64,000 nucleotides of DNA. Source: Cyanobacteria bacterium SIG30 (lineage in GTDB: Bacteria > Cyanobacteriota > Vampirovibrionia > Gastranaerophilales > Gastranaerophilaceae). A program made the position numbers and the translations under genes. The stretch's first letter is position 1; each line of letters begins with the position of its first letter. The DNA lies in contig SUTW01000002.1 in NCBI GenBank assembly GCA_015152475.1, positions 62,001 through 126,000 of the forward strand, written 5' to 3'. The notes under the pieces are model-generated. The model was not told the DNA's origin, made no database searches, and saw only the letters and a program-made list of their open reading frames with translations. Of the stretch, positions 48,038 through 55,595 are shown piece after piece.

Positions 48038-49321
48038 ATGGAAAGATTTACTGGACTATTTGGCATAATTTTAATATTGAGCATTTGCTTTTTAATGTCA
48101 AATAATAGAAAAAAAATAAGTTATAAAACAATAATTTCTGGGCTTTTATTGCAATTTGGACTTGCGGTTTTTATTTTAAAAGTTCCATTAGGTCAACTTA
48201 TTATTGAAAAAATTGCCGTTTTAATTAATAAAATTTTAGAATTTTCGGATGTGGGCGGCGATTTTGTATTTGGCTTTTTAAACAATTCGTCTGCAAGGCT
48301 TGATGAACTTTTCTATGATGGCGCCGGTTTTATTTTTGCCATAAAAGTTACAACGACTATAATTTTTGTGTTGGCACTTGTTAATATCTTGTATCATTTA
48401 GGAATTATGCAAAGAATTGTCGCTTTTTTTGCAAAACTCATGTATAAGATAATGGATGTTTCAGGTGCTGAAGCTTTATCAAACATTGCAAGTGCTTTTG
48501 TTGGTCAGGTTGAAGCTCAAATTATGATAAGACCTTACTTAAAAACGCTTACAAAATCAGAACTTTTGGCAAGTATGACAGGTTCAATGGCGTGCATTGC
48601 AGGTGGTGTTATGGCAATTTATATTGCGCTTGGAATTCCTGCTAAATTTTTGCTTGCAGCAAGTATTATGGCGGCTCCTGGAGCTTTGGTTATTGCAAAA
48701 ATTGTTTATCCAGAAGTTGAAATGTCAAAAACAAAAAATGAAGTTAAAGTTGAAATAAAAAAAGACCATGTAAATTTAATTGATGCGATTGCAACGGCAG
48801 CATCTGATGGCATGAAGGTTGGACTTAATGTTATTGCTATGCTTGTTGCCCTTCTTGCAATTGTTGCAATGATAGATTGGGTTTTAGGTGGTCTTGGCTC
48901 ATTTTTGGCAAATAATTTGCATTGGAATTTAAGTTTTATTGGAATTGATTTGGCAAATTTAAGCCTAAAAAGTATTTTAGGCTCGTTATTTTCACTTTTT
49001 GCACTTTCAATGGGTGTACCATTAGCTGATATGCAAACAGTTGGCGCATTAATGGGCGAAAAGCTTGTATTAAATGAGTTTATAGCTTATCTTGATTTAA
49101 TCGCAGCATCAGATGTACTTAATCCAAAATCTGTAATTATTGCAAGTTTTGCTCTATGTGGCTTTGCAAACTTTGGTTCTATTGCAATTCAAATCGGTGG
49201 AATTGGTGGTCTTGAACCATCAAGACGTGAAGACCTTGCAAAACTTGGAGTTAAGGCTCTTATTTGTGGTACTTTTGCTTCATATATTTCAGCCTGTATG
49301 GCAGGCATTTTGCTTGGATAG
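48038..49321 (+). CDS. nupC: Concentrative nucleoside transporter (NupC/CNT family)
   Basis: 427 aa inner membrane symporter importing nucleosides with Na+ or H+. Typical segments: an N-terminal three-helix region, SNIASAFVGQVEAQIMIRPY, GSMACIAGGVMAIYIALGIP, MAAPGALVIAKIVYPE, and the C-terminal CGFANFGSIAIQIGGIGGL. An open frame extends 87 bases upstream, but only ATG 48038 gives the family N-terminus. Divergent from dgt with 61 bases between starts. Confidence 0.94.
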   Translation: MERFTGLFGIILILSICFLMSNNRKKISYKTIISGLLLQFGLAVFILKVPLGQLIIEKIAVLINKILEFSDVGGDFVFGFLNNSSARLDELFYDGAGFIFAIKVTTTIIFVLALVNILYHLGIMQRIVAFFAKLMYKIMDVSGAEALSNIASAFVGQVEAQIMIRPYLKTLTKSELLASMTGSMACIAGGVMAIYIALGIPAKFLLAASIMAAPGALVIAKIVYPEVEMSKTKNEVKVEIKKDHVNLIDAIATAASDGMKVGLNVIAMLVALLAIVAMIDWVLGGLGSFLANNLHWNLSFIGIDLANLSLKSILGSLFSLFALSMGVPLADMQTVGALMGEKLVLNEFIAYLDLIAASDVLNPKSVIIASFALCGFANFGSIAIQIGGIGGLEPSRREDLAKLGVKALICGTFASYISACMAGILLG

Positions 49322-49361
49322 TTTAAGATTTATTTACAATAATATAGTATTGTTGAAAAAA

Positions 49362-49372
49362 TATGCTATAAT
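49362..49372 (+). promoter_or_regulatory. Extended -10 promoter of prepilin gene 1
   Basis: TATGCTATAAT, about 56 bases before the ATG at 49429. A ribosome-binding AAAGGA lies before that ATG. The transcript start would fall next to an ATG at 49382 that opens an 8-codon frame. Confidence 0.55.
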
Positions 49373-49428
49373 TATATTGGTATGAATTTAAGTATACTCG
49401 TATTTTAAAAATAAAAGGATTTTAAATT

Positions 49429-50214
49429 ATGAATAGATTCAATTTATGTGTCGGGGGGGGGGCAACTAGAAGTTTAAAAGCCTTTACTCTTGCAGAAGTA
49501 CTTATTACACTTGCTATAATTGGTGTTGTTGCAGCACTTACTATTCCATCGGTTGTCACAAATTATAAAAATCAAGAAACTGCAACAAGACTTAAAAAAG
49601 CTTTTACCACAATAGCGAATACAACAAATCTTGCAATTGCTGATAATGGTCCTATTTCTACCTGGGACGTCGGAGCGGCTGCTAGCGGGGCGGATGTGGA
49701 AAGGTTTGTTAATAAATATCTTATTCCTTATTTAAGAATTACAAAAAATTGTGGTGTTTCAAAGAACAAGGGATGTTGGTATGAAGAAGAAGGAGCGCCG
49801 TACTGGCTTAAGGGTGGTACTATAGGTTTATCTGCTGATAATTGCGCAAAATTTATTTTAAGTGATGGTACTTTTGTTGTTTCAATTATCACAGCAAGAA
49901 ATAATAACAAAAGTAAACGTGTGGAATTTTATATAGATACCAATGGGCTACAAAAACCAAATAGAATTGGGAAAGATATTTTTGTGCTTACTTATGCTTT
50001 GTTAAGCGATGGAAAAGTTGTAGGCAAGTTGTCAACAGTTGGATCTGGTAATTTGAAGGATAATATTACTGTGGATACATATGGTTGCAACTTGGAAGGA
50101 CGTGGGTCATATTGTTCGGCTTTAATTTATTCGTCCGGCTGGCATATTCCAAGCAGAAAAGAATACAATGAAATTGTTGGAAATGATTCTTATTCTTCAA
50201 AATACCCTTGGTAA
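49429..50214 (+). CDS. Type IV prepilin-like protein 1, poly-G in frame (phase-ON)
   Basis: 261 aa. A short leader with three Gly encoded by the poly-G run precedes the prepilin peptidase site SLKA|FTLAEV (Ala rather than Gly at -1, Glu at +5) and the hydrophobic N-helix ending AALTIPSVVTNYKNQE. The mature part has several Cys, including CGVSKNKGC, and ends with a module shared with the two copies at 58104 and 59050: CNLEGRGSYCSALIYSSGWH, IPSRKEY and terminal YPW. Likely an exported pseudopilin assembled by a type IV pilus or type II secretion machine; its job is unknown. Monocistronic. Confidence 0.85.
   Translation: MNRFNLCVGGGATRSLKAFTLAEVLITLAIIGVVAALTIPSVVTNYKNQETATRLKKAFTTIANTTNLAIADNGPISTWDVGAAASGADVERFVNKYLIPYLRITKNCGVSKNKGCWYEEEGAPYWLKGGTIGLSADNCAKFILSDGTFVVSIITARNNNKSKRVEFYIDTNGLQKPNRIGKDIFVLTYALLSDGKVVGKLSTVGSGNLKDNITVDTYGCNLEGRGSYCSALIYSSGWHIPSRKEYNEIVGNDSYSSKYPW
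49453..49462 (+). repeat. Poly-G tract (10 G) in prepilin gene 1
   Basis: Ten consecutive G, beginning at codon 9 of the gene at 49429. Read as GGG GGG GGG G(CA), it keeps the downstream prepilin motif in frame. A long G run in a ~30% GC genome is unexpected by chance. Confidence 0.9.
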
Positions 50215-50257
50215 ACAAAATAAGAGGCGCTTAATTACAAGCGCCTCTTATTTTGTT
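50214..50257. terminator. Strong hairpin terminator after prepilin gene 1
   Basis: A 19-bp perfect stem (AACAAAATAAGAGGCGCTT with its complement at 50239-50257) around a 6-base loop. It serves both the prepilin gene (plus) and the convergent gene ending at 50269. Confidence 0.88.
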
Positions 50258-50268
50258 TATGTTAATTT

Positions 50269-50886
50269 TTAAGCCTTAAAATCAATTAAGGCGATTTTAT
50301 ATTTGTCGCGTTCAAGTTTTGCATCAGGGTTAGTTTTTGCGTGTATATATAGGGTTTTGTCTGAAATACGTTCATTTCTTCTCATATGTCTTTTAATGTA
50401 ATTGATTCTGTCTTGTTTTGCAATTTCTATTTCTTGGTTTGTCATTCCTTTCAATGTTCTTTCAAAAGTTTCTTGAGACATAAAATCAGCTTCGCTTCCA
50501 ATTTTATCTTCGGCTTTGTCCAAGATTCCTTTTCTGTCGATACCAAATTGGTGACCGTATTCTTTGTATGTATAGATATCGTTTCCTGTAACTAAATATC
50601 TTTGACCTTCGATATTAGCTGTTTTAACAGATGAATCAGTTATGTTTGTTTTATTTTTTGGACTTTGAACAGGAACTTTGTAATCTTTTACTTGTGATGC
50701 AAAAAATCTTCTTTGTTGTTCGGCTAAAAATGTGTCAGGATAATTTTTATCTTTTATTAAGCAATCACACATAGTTAAAGTGACTCTTTCTATTGGTTTT
50801 GGAATGTTATTTCCATTGCCACTTTTAACTTCTTTGCCGTCCACAAAAACCTTTACTGGTATAAATTGTCCAAAACTAATTGTCAT
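50269..50886 (-). CDS. Lineage-specific hypothetical protein
   Basis: 205 aa, no signal peptide or membrane segment. Begins MTISFGQFIPVKVFVDGKEV, has CDCLIKDKNYPDTFLAEQQ, then a Lys/Ser-rich linker, GQRYLVTGNDIYTYKEYGHQ and a charged helical end (DRINYIKRHMRRNERIS). Family not recognised. AAAGGA precedes the ATG. Confidence 0.6.
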   Translation of the reverse strand: MTISFGQFIPVKVFVDGKEVKSGNGNNIPKPIERVTLTMCDCLIKDKNYPDTFLAEQQRRFFASQVKDYKVPVQSPKNKTNITDSSVKTANIEGQRYLVTGNDIYTYKEYGHQFGIDRKGILDKAEDKIGSEADFMSQETFERTLKGMTNQEIEIAKQDRINYIKRHMRRNERISDKTLYIHAKTNPDAKLERDKYKIALIDFKA

Positions 50887-50976
50887 AATTTTATTCCTTT
50901 TTTTACATTTTTATAACAAACAAACAAAATTTTTTTTGCTATTTTTGGTTTTATTATTATAACCTAAAATTATTTT

Positions 50977-50985
50977 TGTTATTAT
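50977..50985 (+). promoter_or_regulatory. Extended -10 promoter of the 54-codon gene, leaderless geometry
   Basis: TGTTATTAT ends 6 bases before the ATG at 50992; the -10 is imperfect and there is no clear -35. Confidence 0.4.
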
Positions 50986-50991
50986 ATTGGT

Positions 50992-51156
50992 ATGGAAATA
51001 GTAAGTAAAATTTTTGAAATAGAGTGCAAAAAACCAACTCTCGATTTTTTTGAAAGTTGGTTTAAGGCTAATAATTTAGATGTTGTGCGTTGGGCCATAG
51101 TTAAAATTGATAATGACCTTGTAAGCTTAGATGTTTCTTACAAATTAAACATTTAA
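50992..51156 (+). CDS. Small hypothetical protein (54 aa)
   Basis: Begins MEIVSKIFEIECKKPTLDFF and ends VSYKLNI. Two strands flank an amphipathic helix (LDFFESWFKANN) and RWAIVKIDNDLVSLDV, so it looks like a real small alpha/beta protein. Base choice matches neighbouring genes. It converges on serA and overlaps its end by 12 bases. No Shine-Dalgarno sequence. No family recognised. Confidence 0.5.
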   Translation: MEIVSKIFEIECKKPTLDFFESWFKANNLDVVRWAIVKIDNDLVSLDVSYKLNI

Positions 51157-52743
51157 AGTTACAAATTTGGCTTCTTCAACGCCTTCAAGTTTTGCTATTT
51201 TTTCAAGTGTTTCAGGTGTTACAACACCATCTGTGTTGATAATCATTATAGATATATCATCTTTTTTGTCTAATGATTTTTGCGCAACCTGCATTCTTGA
51301 AATGTTGACATCATTGTCGCCTAGAACTGTTGCAACGCGTGCAATCATACCAGGTTTATTTTTGTGTGGTACAAGCAACATGAATTTTTGAGGTCTAATT
51401 GAAAGCTTGTAGTCATTAATTTGTACTATTCTTTGCATATTGTCTGCAATTAAAGCTCCTGCAACATACGCGTTTTTCTTTTCGCATTCAAGTTTAACTG
51501 CAATTGAACCTACATAATCTGTTGTTTGTTGTGATTTTTTGATTGTTACTTGTATTCCTCTTTTTTCAGCGATTAAAGGAGCATTTACAAAGTTAACATT
51601 TTCAACATGGCTTGATAAAATTCCTTTTAAAATTGCAACTTCAAGAGGTGAGACGTCTAAGCCTGCCAATTTTCCTTTGACTTCAATTTCTATTGTTTTA
51701 AGTGCGCCTTCAGAAATTTGTTGTGCGAGTCCTGCGACGTTTTCTGCGATTCCCATATAATCTTTAACTGGTTCAAGTTTATTTGGTTTTAAAGAAGGAA
51801 TATTAACTGCTGATCTTGCGTCTCTTCCTTCTAAAACATCAACAACTTGTTCAGCAACATCAAGAGCGACATTTATTTGTGCTTCAGATGTGCTTGCACC
51901 TAAGTGCGGAGTTAATACTGCGTTTTTACCACAAGAAATTAATGGGCAATTTGCAATATCTTTTTCGTTTTCAAAAACGTCAATTGCAAATCCTGCAATT
52001 TGACCAGATTCAAGACCTTCTTTTAGGGCTTCTTCTTCCATAATTCCGCCTCTTGCACAATTGATTAAGCGAACACCCTTTTTCATTCTGTTGATTGTAT
52101 TTTTATTTATTAAGTGGTCTGTTTCTTTTGTTTTTGGTGTGTGAATTGTAATAAAATCGCATTCACCCCAGAAATCATCTAAATGTTCAACATATTTTGC
52201 GCCAAATTTTTCAACTGTTTCACGAGTTGAATATGGATCAAAAACGATTAAATTCATGCCAAGTGCAAGTGCAACTTGACCAACGTGACGTCCAATTTTG
52301 CCAAAACCTATAATACCAAGAGTCTTGCCAAAAACTTCAACGCCTGTGAATTTTGAACGTTCCCACAAACCTTGTTTGATTGAAGTGTTTGCATCTGGAA
52401 TATTTCTCGCCATTGAAAGCATTAAAGCCAAAGTGTGTTCAGCGGCTGCATTTGTGTTTCCGTCAGGTGAGTTAACAACAATGATACCATTTTGTGTTGC
52501 GGCTTCTAAATCGATATTGTCAACACCAACGCCAGCTCTACCTATAATTTTAAGGTTTTTTCCGGCTTCAATAATTTTTCTTGTAACTTTTGTTTGACTT
52601 CTGACTAAAAGTGCATCATATTCGCCTATTATTTTGCACAATTCGTCTTCGTCCATTGTTGGCAAATTGTCAACTTCTGCTGTTTTTTCGACAATTTTTA
52701 CTGCCATTTCGTTTATTTTATCTGTAATTAAAACTTTTGCCAT
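51145..52743 (-). CDS. serA: D-3-phosphoglycerate dehydrogenase
   Basis: First step of serine synthesis. 532 aa, the long form: substrate domain, NAD domain (LGIIGFGKIGRHVGQ), catalytic RTK/Arg in LINCARGGIMEEEAL, Glu and His in LTPHLGASTSEAQINVA, an intervening domain and a C-terminal ACT domain (MLVPHKNKPGMIARVATVLG) for possible serine feedback. It starts 11 bases after an aminotransferase gene, which probably provides the next step. Confidence 0.95.
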   Translation of the reverse strand: MAKVLITDKINEMAVKIVEKTAEVDNLPTMDEDELCKIIGEYDALLVRSQTKVTRKIIEAGKNLKIIGRAGVGVDNIDLEAATQNGIIVVNSPDGNTNAAAEHTLALMLSMARNIPDANTSIKQGLWERSKFTGVEVFGKTLGIIGFGKIGRHVGQVALALGMNLIVFDPYSTRETVEKFGAKYVEHLDDFWGECDFITIHTPKTKETDHLINKNTINRMKKGVRLINCARGGIMEEEALKEGLESGQIAGFAIDVFENEKDIANCPLISCGKNAVLTPHLGASTSEAQINVALDVAEQVVDVLEGRDARSAVNIPSLKPNKLEPVKDYMGIAENVAGLAQQISEGALKTIEIEVKGKLAGLDVSPLEVAILKGILSSHVENVNFVNAPLIAEKRGIQVTIKKSQQTTDYVGSIAVKLECEKKNAYVAGALIADNMQRIVQINDYKLSIRPQKFMLLVPHKNKPGMIARVATVLGDNDVNISRMQVAQKSLDKKDDISIMIINTDGVVTPETLEKIAKLEGVEEAKFVTLNV

Positions 52744-52754
52744 TTTTTATTCCC

Positions 52755-53855
52755 TTATTTAGTTAATTTGTTAATTGTTGCTTTTAAGCTCGCAAGAGCT
52801 GTAAGAACGTCTCTTTCTGAACAGAAACCTAAAGTACCCATTCTGAAAATTCTGTCTTTTAAGTCATTTTGTCCATTTGCAACAACTATATTGTAGTCAT
52901 TTTTTAAAGTCTTTCTGATATCTGGAACACTTATGCCTTCTGGAGGCAAGATTGCAGTAATTGCATAGCTTGCAATTGATTCATCTTCAACAAAAAGCTT
53001 TAAGCCCATTTCTTTAACACCTTCTCTTAAAAGAGTTGCGTTATGTTTGTGACGTGCAATTATATTTTCAAGTCCTTCTTCTTTTAATAATTCAAAAGCT
53101 TTGTCAAGAGCAACTATTAAGTTGATTGCAGGTGTCCAAGGTGTCGTATCTTTGTCATAATTTTTCTTAGCATCTGTCCAGTTGAAGTAAAAGTCTGGAT
53201 ATTCGCATTGTTTATGTACTTCGAATGCCCTTTTGCTAGCTGACAAGAAAGACAATCCTGGTGGTATCATAAAACCTTTTTGTGAACCTGAAACTAAAAC
53301 ATCAATTCCCCATTCATCTTGTTTGCAGTCAATTGCGCCAACAGATGTGATGCCGTCAACAACTGATAATGCACCATGTTCTTTAATTGCTGCAACAATT
53401 TCTTTTATTGGGTTTGTAACACCAGTTGATGTTTCATTGTGTGTTACAGTTACGATTTTGATTTCTTTATTAACGTCTTTTGCAAGTCTTTCTCTTACAA
53501 CATTTGGGTTAATTGCTTGTCCATATGGAACTTCAATTATTTCAACATCTGCACCATAGCTTTTTGCAATTTTTGCCCAACGTTGTCCGAAGTTACCAAT
53601 TACAAGAGACAATACTTTATCACCTCTGTTGACCAAATTGCCCATAGCTGAGCACATTGCGCCAGTTCCCGATGCTGTGAAAATAAAAACGTCATTTTCT
53701 GTTTGGAAAAGCCATTTTAGTCCTTCGTGACATCTTTTAAGAATCGCAGAAAATTCACCACTTCTGTGTCCTATTGGGTGTTTTGCAAGTGCTAATAAAA
53801 CACTTTCTGGAACTGGAGTTGGTCCAGGTATCATTAAAAAATCCTTGTCTCTCAT
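52755..53855 (-). CDS. Class V aminotransferase (serine/alanine-glyoxylate type)
   Basis: 366 aa fold-type I PLP enzyme. MIPGPTPVPESVLLALAKHPIGHRS is the typical start; FTASGTGAMCSAMGNL, THNETSTGVTNPI and VVDGITSVGAIDC precede the PLP lysine in VSGSQKGFMIPPGLSF; the C-terminus has FRMGTLGFCSERDV. Similar enzymes next to serA are thought to act as phosphoserine aminotransferase, and that is my inference here. Lies between a GNAT gene and serA in one operon. Confidence 0.88.
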   Translation of the reverse strand: MRDKDFLMIPGPTPVPESVLLALAKHPIGHRSGEFSAILKRCHEGLKWLFQTENDVFIFTASGTGAMCSAMGNLVNRGDKVLSLVIGNFGQRWAKIAKSYGADVEIIEVPYGQAINPNVVRERLAKDVNKEIKIVTVTHNETSTGVTNPIKEIVAAIKEHGALSVVDGITSVGAIDCKQDEWGIDVLVSGSQKGFMIPPGLSFLSASKRAFEVHKQCEYPDFYFNWTDAKKNYDKDTTPWTPAINLIVALDKAFELLKEEGLENIIARHKHNATLLREGVKEMGLKLFVEDESIASYAITAILPPEGISVPDIRKTLKNDYNIVVANGQNDLKDRIFRMGTLGFCSERDVLTALASLKATINKLTK

Positions 53856-53874
53856 AACTTTCCTTTCTTATAAA

Positions 53875-54855
53875 CTATACGGATATTTTTTCTAAATAAG
53901 CTTGTGGATAAGTATAATCTTCTTCAAATCCAACAGCTCTATACATTCTGCAAGCCCTAATGTTTGCCAAATCAACACTTGCGTTAACTTCTGATAAATT
54001 CAAAAGACCATTTTGGTTTTTTCTGATAATCTCGTCAAGTGTCGATTTAAGTAAGGTGCTCGACATTCCATTCTTTTGAAATTCGGGAATTATGCCAACA
54101 AGTGGTATATTTCCTATTTTTCCTTCGGTAATATTGCTTAAACAAAAACCAACAAGTTTGTTTTCATGAAGAAGAATTTTTGATGCATCTTCAATAAATT
54201 TTCCATAAAACGATGTTGTTATTTTTTGTGCAATATCTAAGCATCCATCAATTGTTAAAAATCTTGGATCAAATTTTGTATCACTTGCATTTTTGAAACA
54301 CAGATGAATTGCGCTTGCAAGTTCTTCAAGATAGTTCTCTTTGTATGAAATAATTTTAAAACCTAGTGGTAAATTGCTTGGACGAACTCTTAAAAGCTCC
54401 CTTGTTTTGTCTTTGTTTAAAACGTCAAATTTTACAACACCCAAATCAACAAAATTGTAACCCATTGAAGAAACTTCAATTCGGAAATCTTTTTGACGAC
54501 CAAGCATTGGATATTCGACAATTTTTGTTTGTCTTTCTTTTGATATATCCTGCATAAATGCAGTCAAAAGCATACGGAATTTTTTCTTTAAATCTTCGTC
54601 ACCCAAGAAATGTATTATGAAAAGTTCAACCACATCTTCTTGTTGAGTAGAATAAGCACAAAAACCAGTTGGGATACCATCTTCTAAAAGCATTATGCAT
54701 TTTATATAGCCTTTTTCAAAGCAATTAATAAAATCTTGATATTCAATAGGGCTAACTTCGAAGTTGTAATCCTTTGCAGAATTTTCTCTAAAATCGTTGT
54801 AAACACCACTAAATATTTTGAAGTATTCCCCAGTCAAAGCTTTTGTTTGATACAT
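53875..54855 (-). CDS. GNAT-family acetyltransferase (two-domain)
   Basis: 326 aa. The C-terminal half is a GNAT domain with acetyl-CoA loop VGIIPEFQKNGMSSTLLKS (a variant of Q/RxxGxG/A) followed by VNASVDLANIRACRMYRAVGF. The N-terminal half (GIPTGFCAYSTQQEDVVELF) looks like a second, degenerate GNAT domain. Substrate unknown. GGGGAAAAG precedes the ATG, with TTAACA-17-TATATT upstream. The aminotransferase and serA genes follow, so it may belong to the same operon. Confidence 0.75.
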   Translation of the reverse strand: MYQTKALTGEYFKIFSGVYNDFRENSAKDYNFEVSPIEYQDFINCFEKGYIKCIMLLEDGIPTGFCAYSTQQEDVVELFIIHFLGDEDLKKKFRMLLTAFMQDISKERQTKIVEYPMLGRQKDFRIEVSSMGYNFVDLGVVKFDVLNKDKTRELLRVRPSNLPLGFKIISYKENYLEELASAIHLCFKNASDTKFDPRFLTIDGCLDIAQKITTSFYGKFIEDASKILLHENKLVGFCLSNITEGKIGNIPLVGIIPEFQKNGMSSTLLKSTLDEIIRKNQNGLLNLSEVNASVDLANIRACRMYRAVGFEEDYTYPQAYLEKISV

Positions 54856-54892
54856 CTTTTCCCCTTTACTTTGAATATACTACAAACAACCA

Positions 54893-54930
54893 TTTTTGTT
54901 AAATAATTATTCTTTTTCCTTTAACAAAAA
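54893..54930. promoter_or_regulatory. Inverted repeat in divergent intergenic region
   Basis: TTTTTGTTAAA (54893-54903) is repeated inverted as TTTAACAAAAA (54920-54930) with a 16-base centre. The left arm overlaps the -35 proposed for the GNAT-serA operon, so it may be an operator. No other gene is seen in the 173-base gap. Confidence 0.35.
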
Positions 54931-55028
54931 GTAATCTTTTTTTGTAAATAAATGTAACAAAACAAATCCAAAATATAAAGTTCAATATCAACATGGTCGA
55001 TATGTAAATATGTAAGCAAGGAGTAACA

Positions 55029-55535
55029 ATGTCAGTTAATTTCAATCTAAATTCAATATCTTCTGCTTGGGCTAATGTAGATGTTCAAAACGTAGGAAAC
55101 GTTACAGAACAAATACTTAAAAGAGCTCAACAAAAAACTGTTGATTTGAATAAAGTAGATTTAAGCAAATTTAACAGACAAACTCTAGGTGTTGATTTAT
55201 ACAACGGCAATACATCAGTAGAAGCTCAAAAACAAATTTCTATGATGAATGCTGGTTTATTAAATACTGCAAATGTTAATGTTGCCTACATAAATTCTCA
55301 AGCAGCAACAGCACTTTATGGAACAAATGTTGCTAAACAAGTTGAAGGTAAAATGACTATCAATTTACCTGAAGGTGAAAAAGAAACTACAAGAGAAATT
55401 ATGCCTCTTCCAAAATCTACAGAGGTTTTCTCAACAGCTAATTTAGCAAAAGACAAAAGAGGTTCTAACCCTTTTGCAACTCAAGAGAGTATTGAAAGCG
55501 AGGATAACCACGGCGGTTTAGATATTCTTGGTTAA
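55029..55535 (+). CDS. Lineage-specific hypothetical protein
   Basis: 168 aa, no signal peptide. Begins MSVNFNLNSISSAWANVDVQ, has an Asn/Gln/Ala-rich middle (INSQAATALYGTNVAK) and an acidic end. Strong AAGGAG site 5 bases before the ATG suggests good expression. A terminator follows at 55567. No family recognised. Confidence 0.65.
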   Translation: MSVNFNLNSISSAWANVDVQNVGNVTEQILKRAQQKTVDLNKVDLSKFNRQTLGVDLYNGNTSVEAQKQISMMNAGLLNTANVNVAYINSQAATALYGTNVAKQVEGKMTINLPEGEKETTREIMPLPKSTEVFSTANLAKDKRGSNPFATQESIESEDNHGGLDILG

Positions 55536-55566
55536 GTTTTTCAATACTACTTTATTTGTGCTTTTT

Positions 55567-55595
55567 GCCGGGGTTTATAACTTCGGCTTTTTTTT
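55567..55595. terminator. Terminator between convergent genes
   Basis: GCCGGGG / CTTCGGC stem (two G-U pairs) with a TTTATAA loop and eight T. It ends the plus-strand gene at 55535; the minus-strand gene ends just beyond. Confidence 0.75.
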
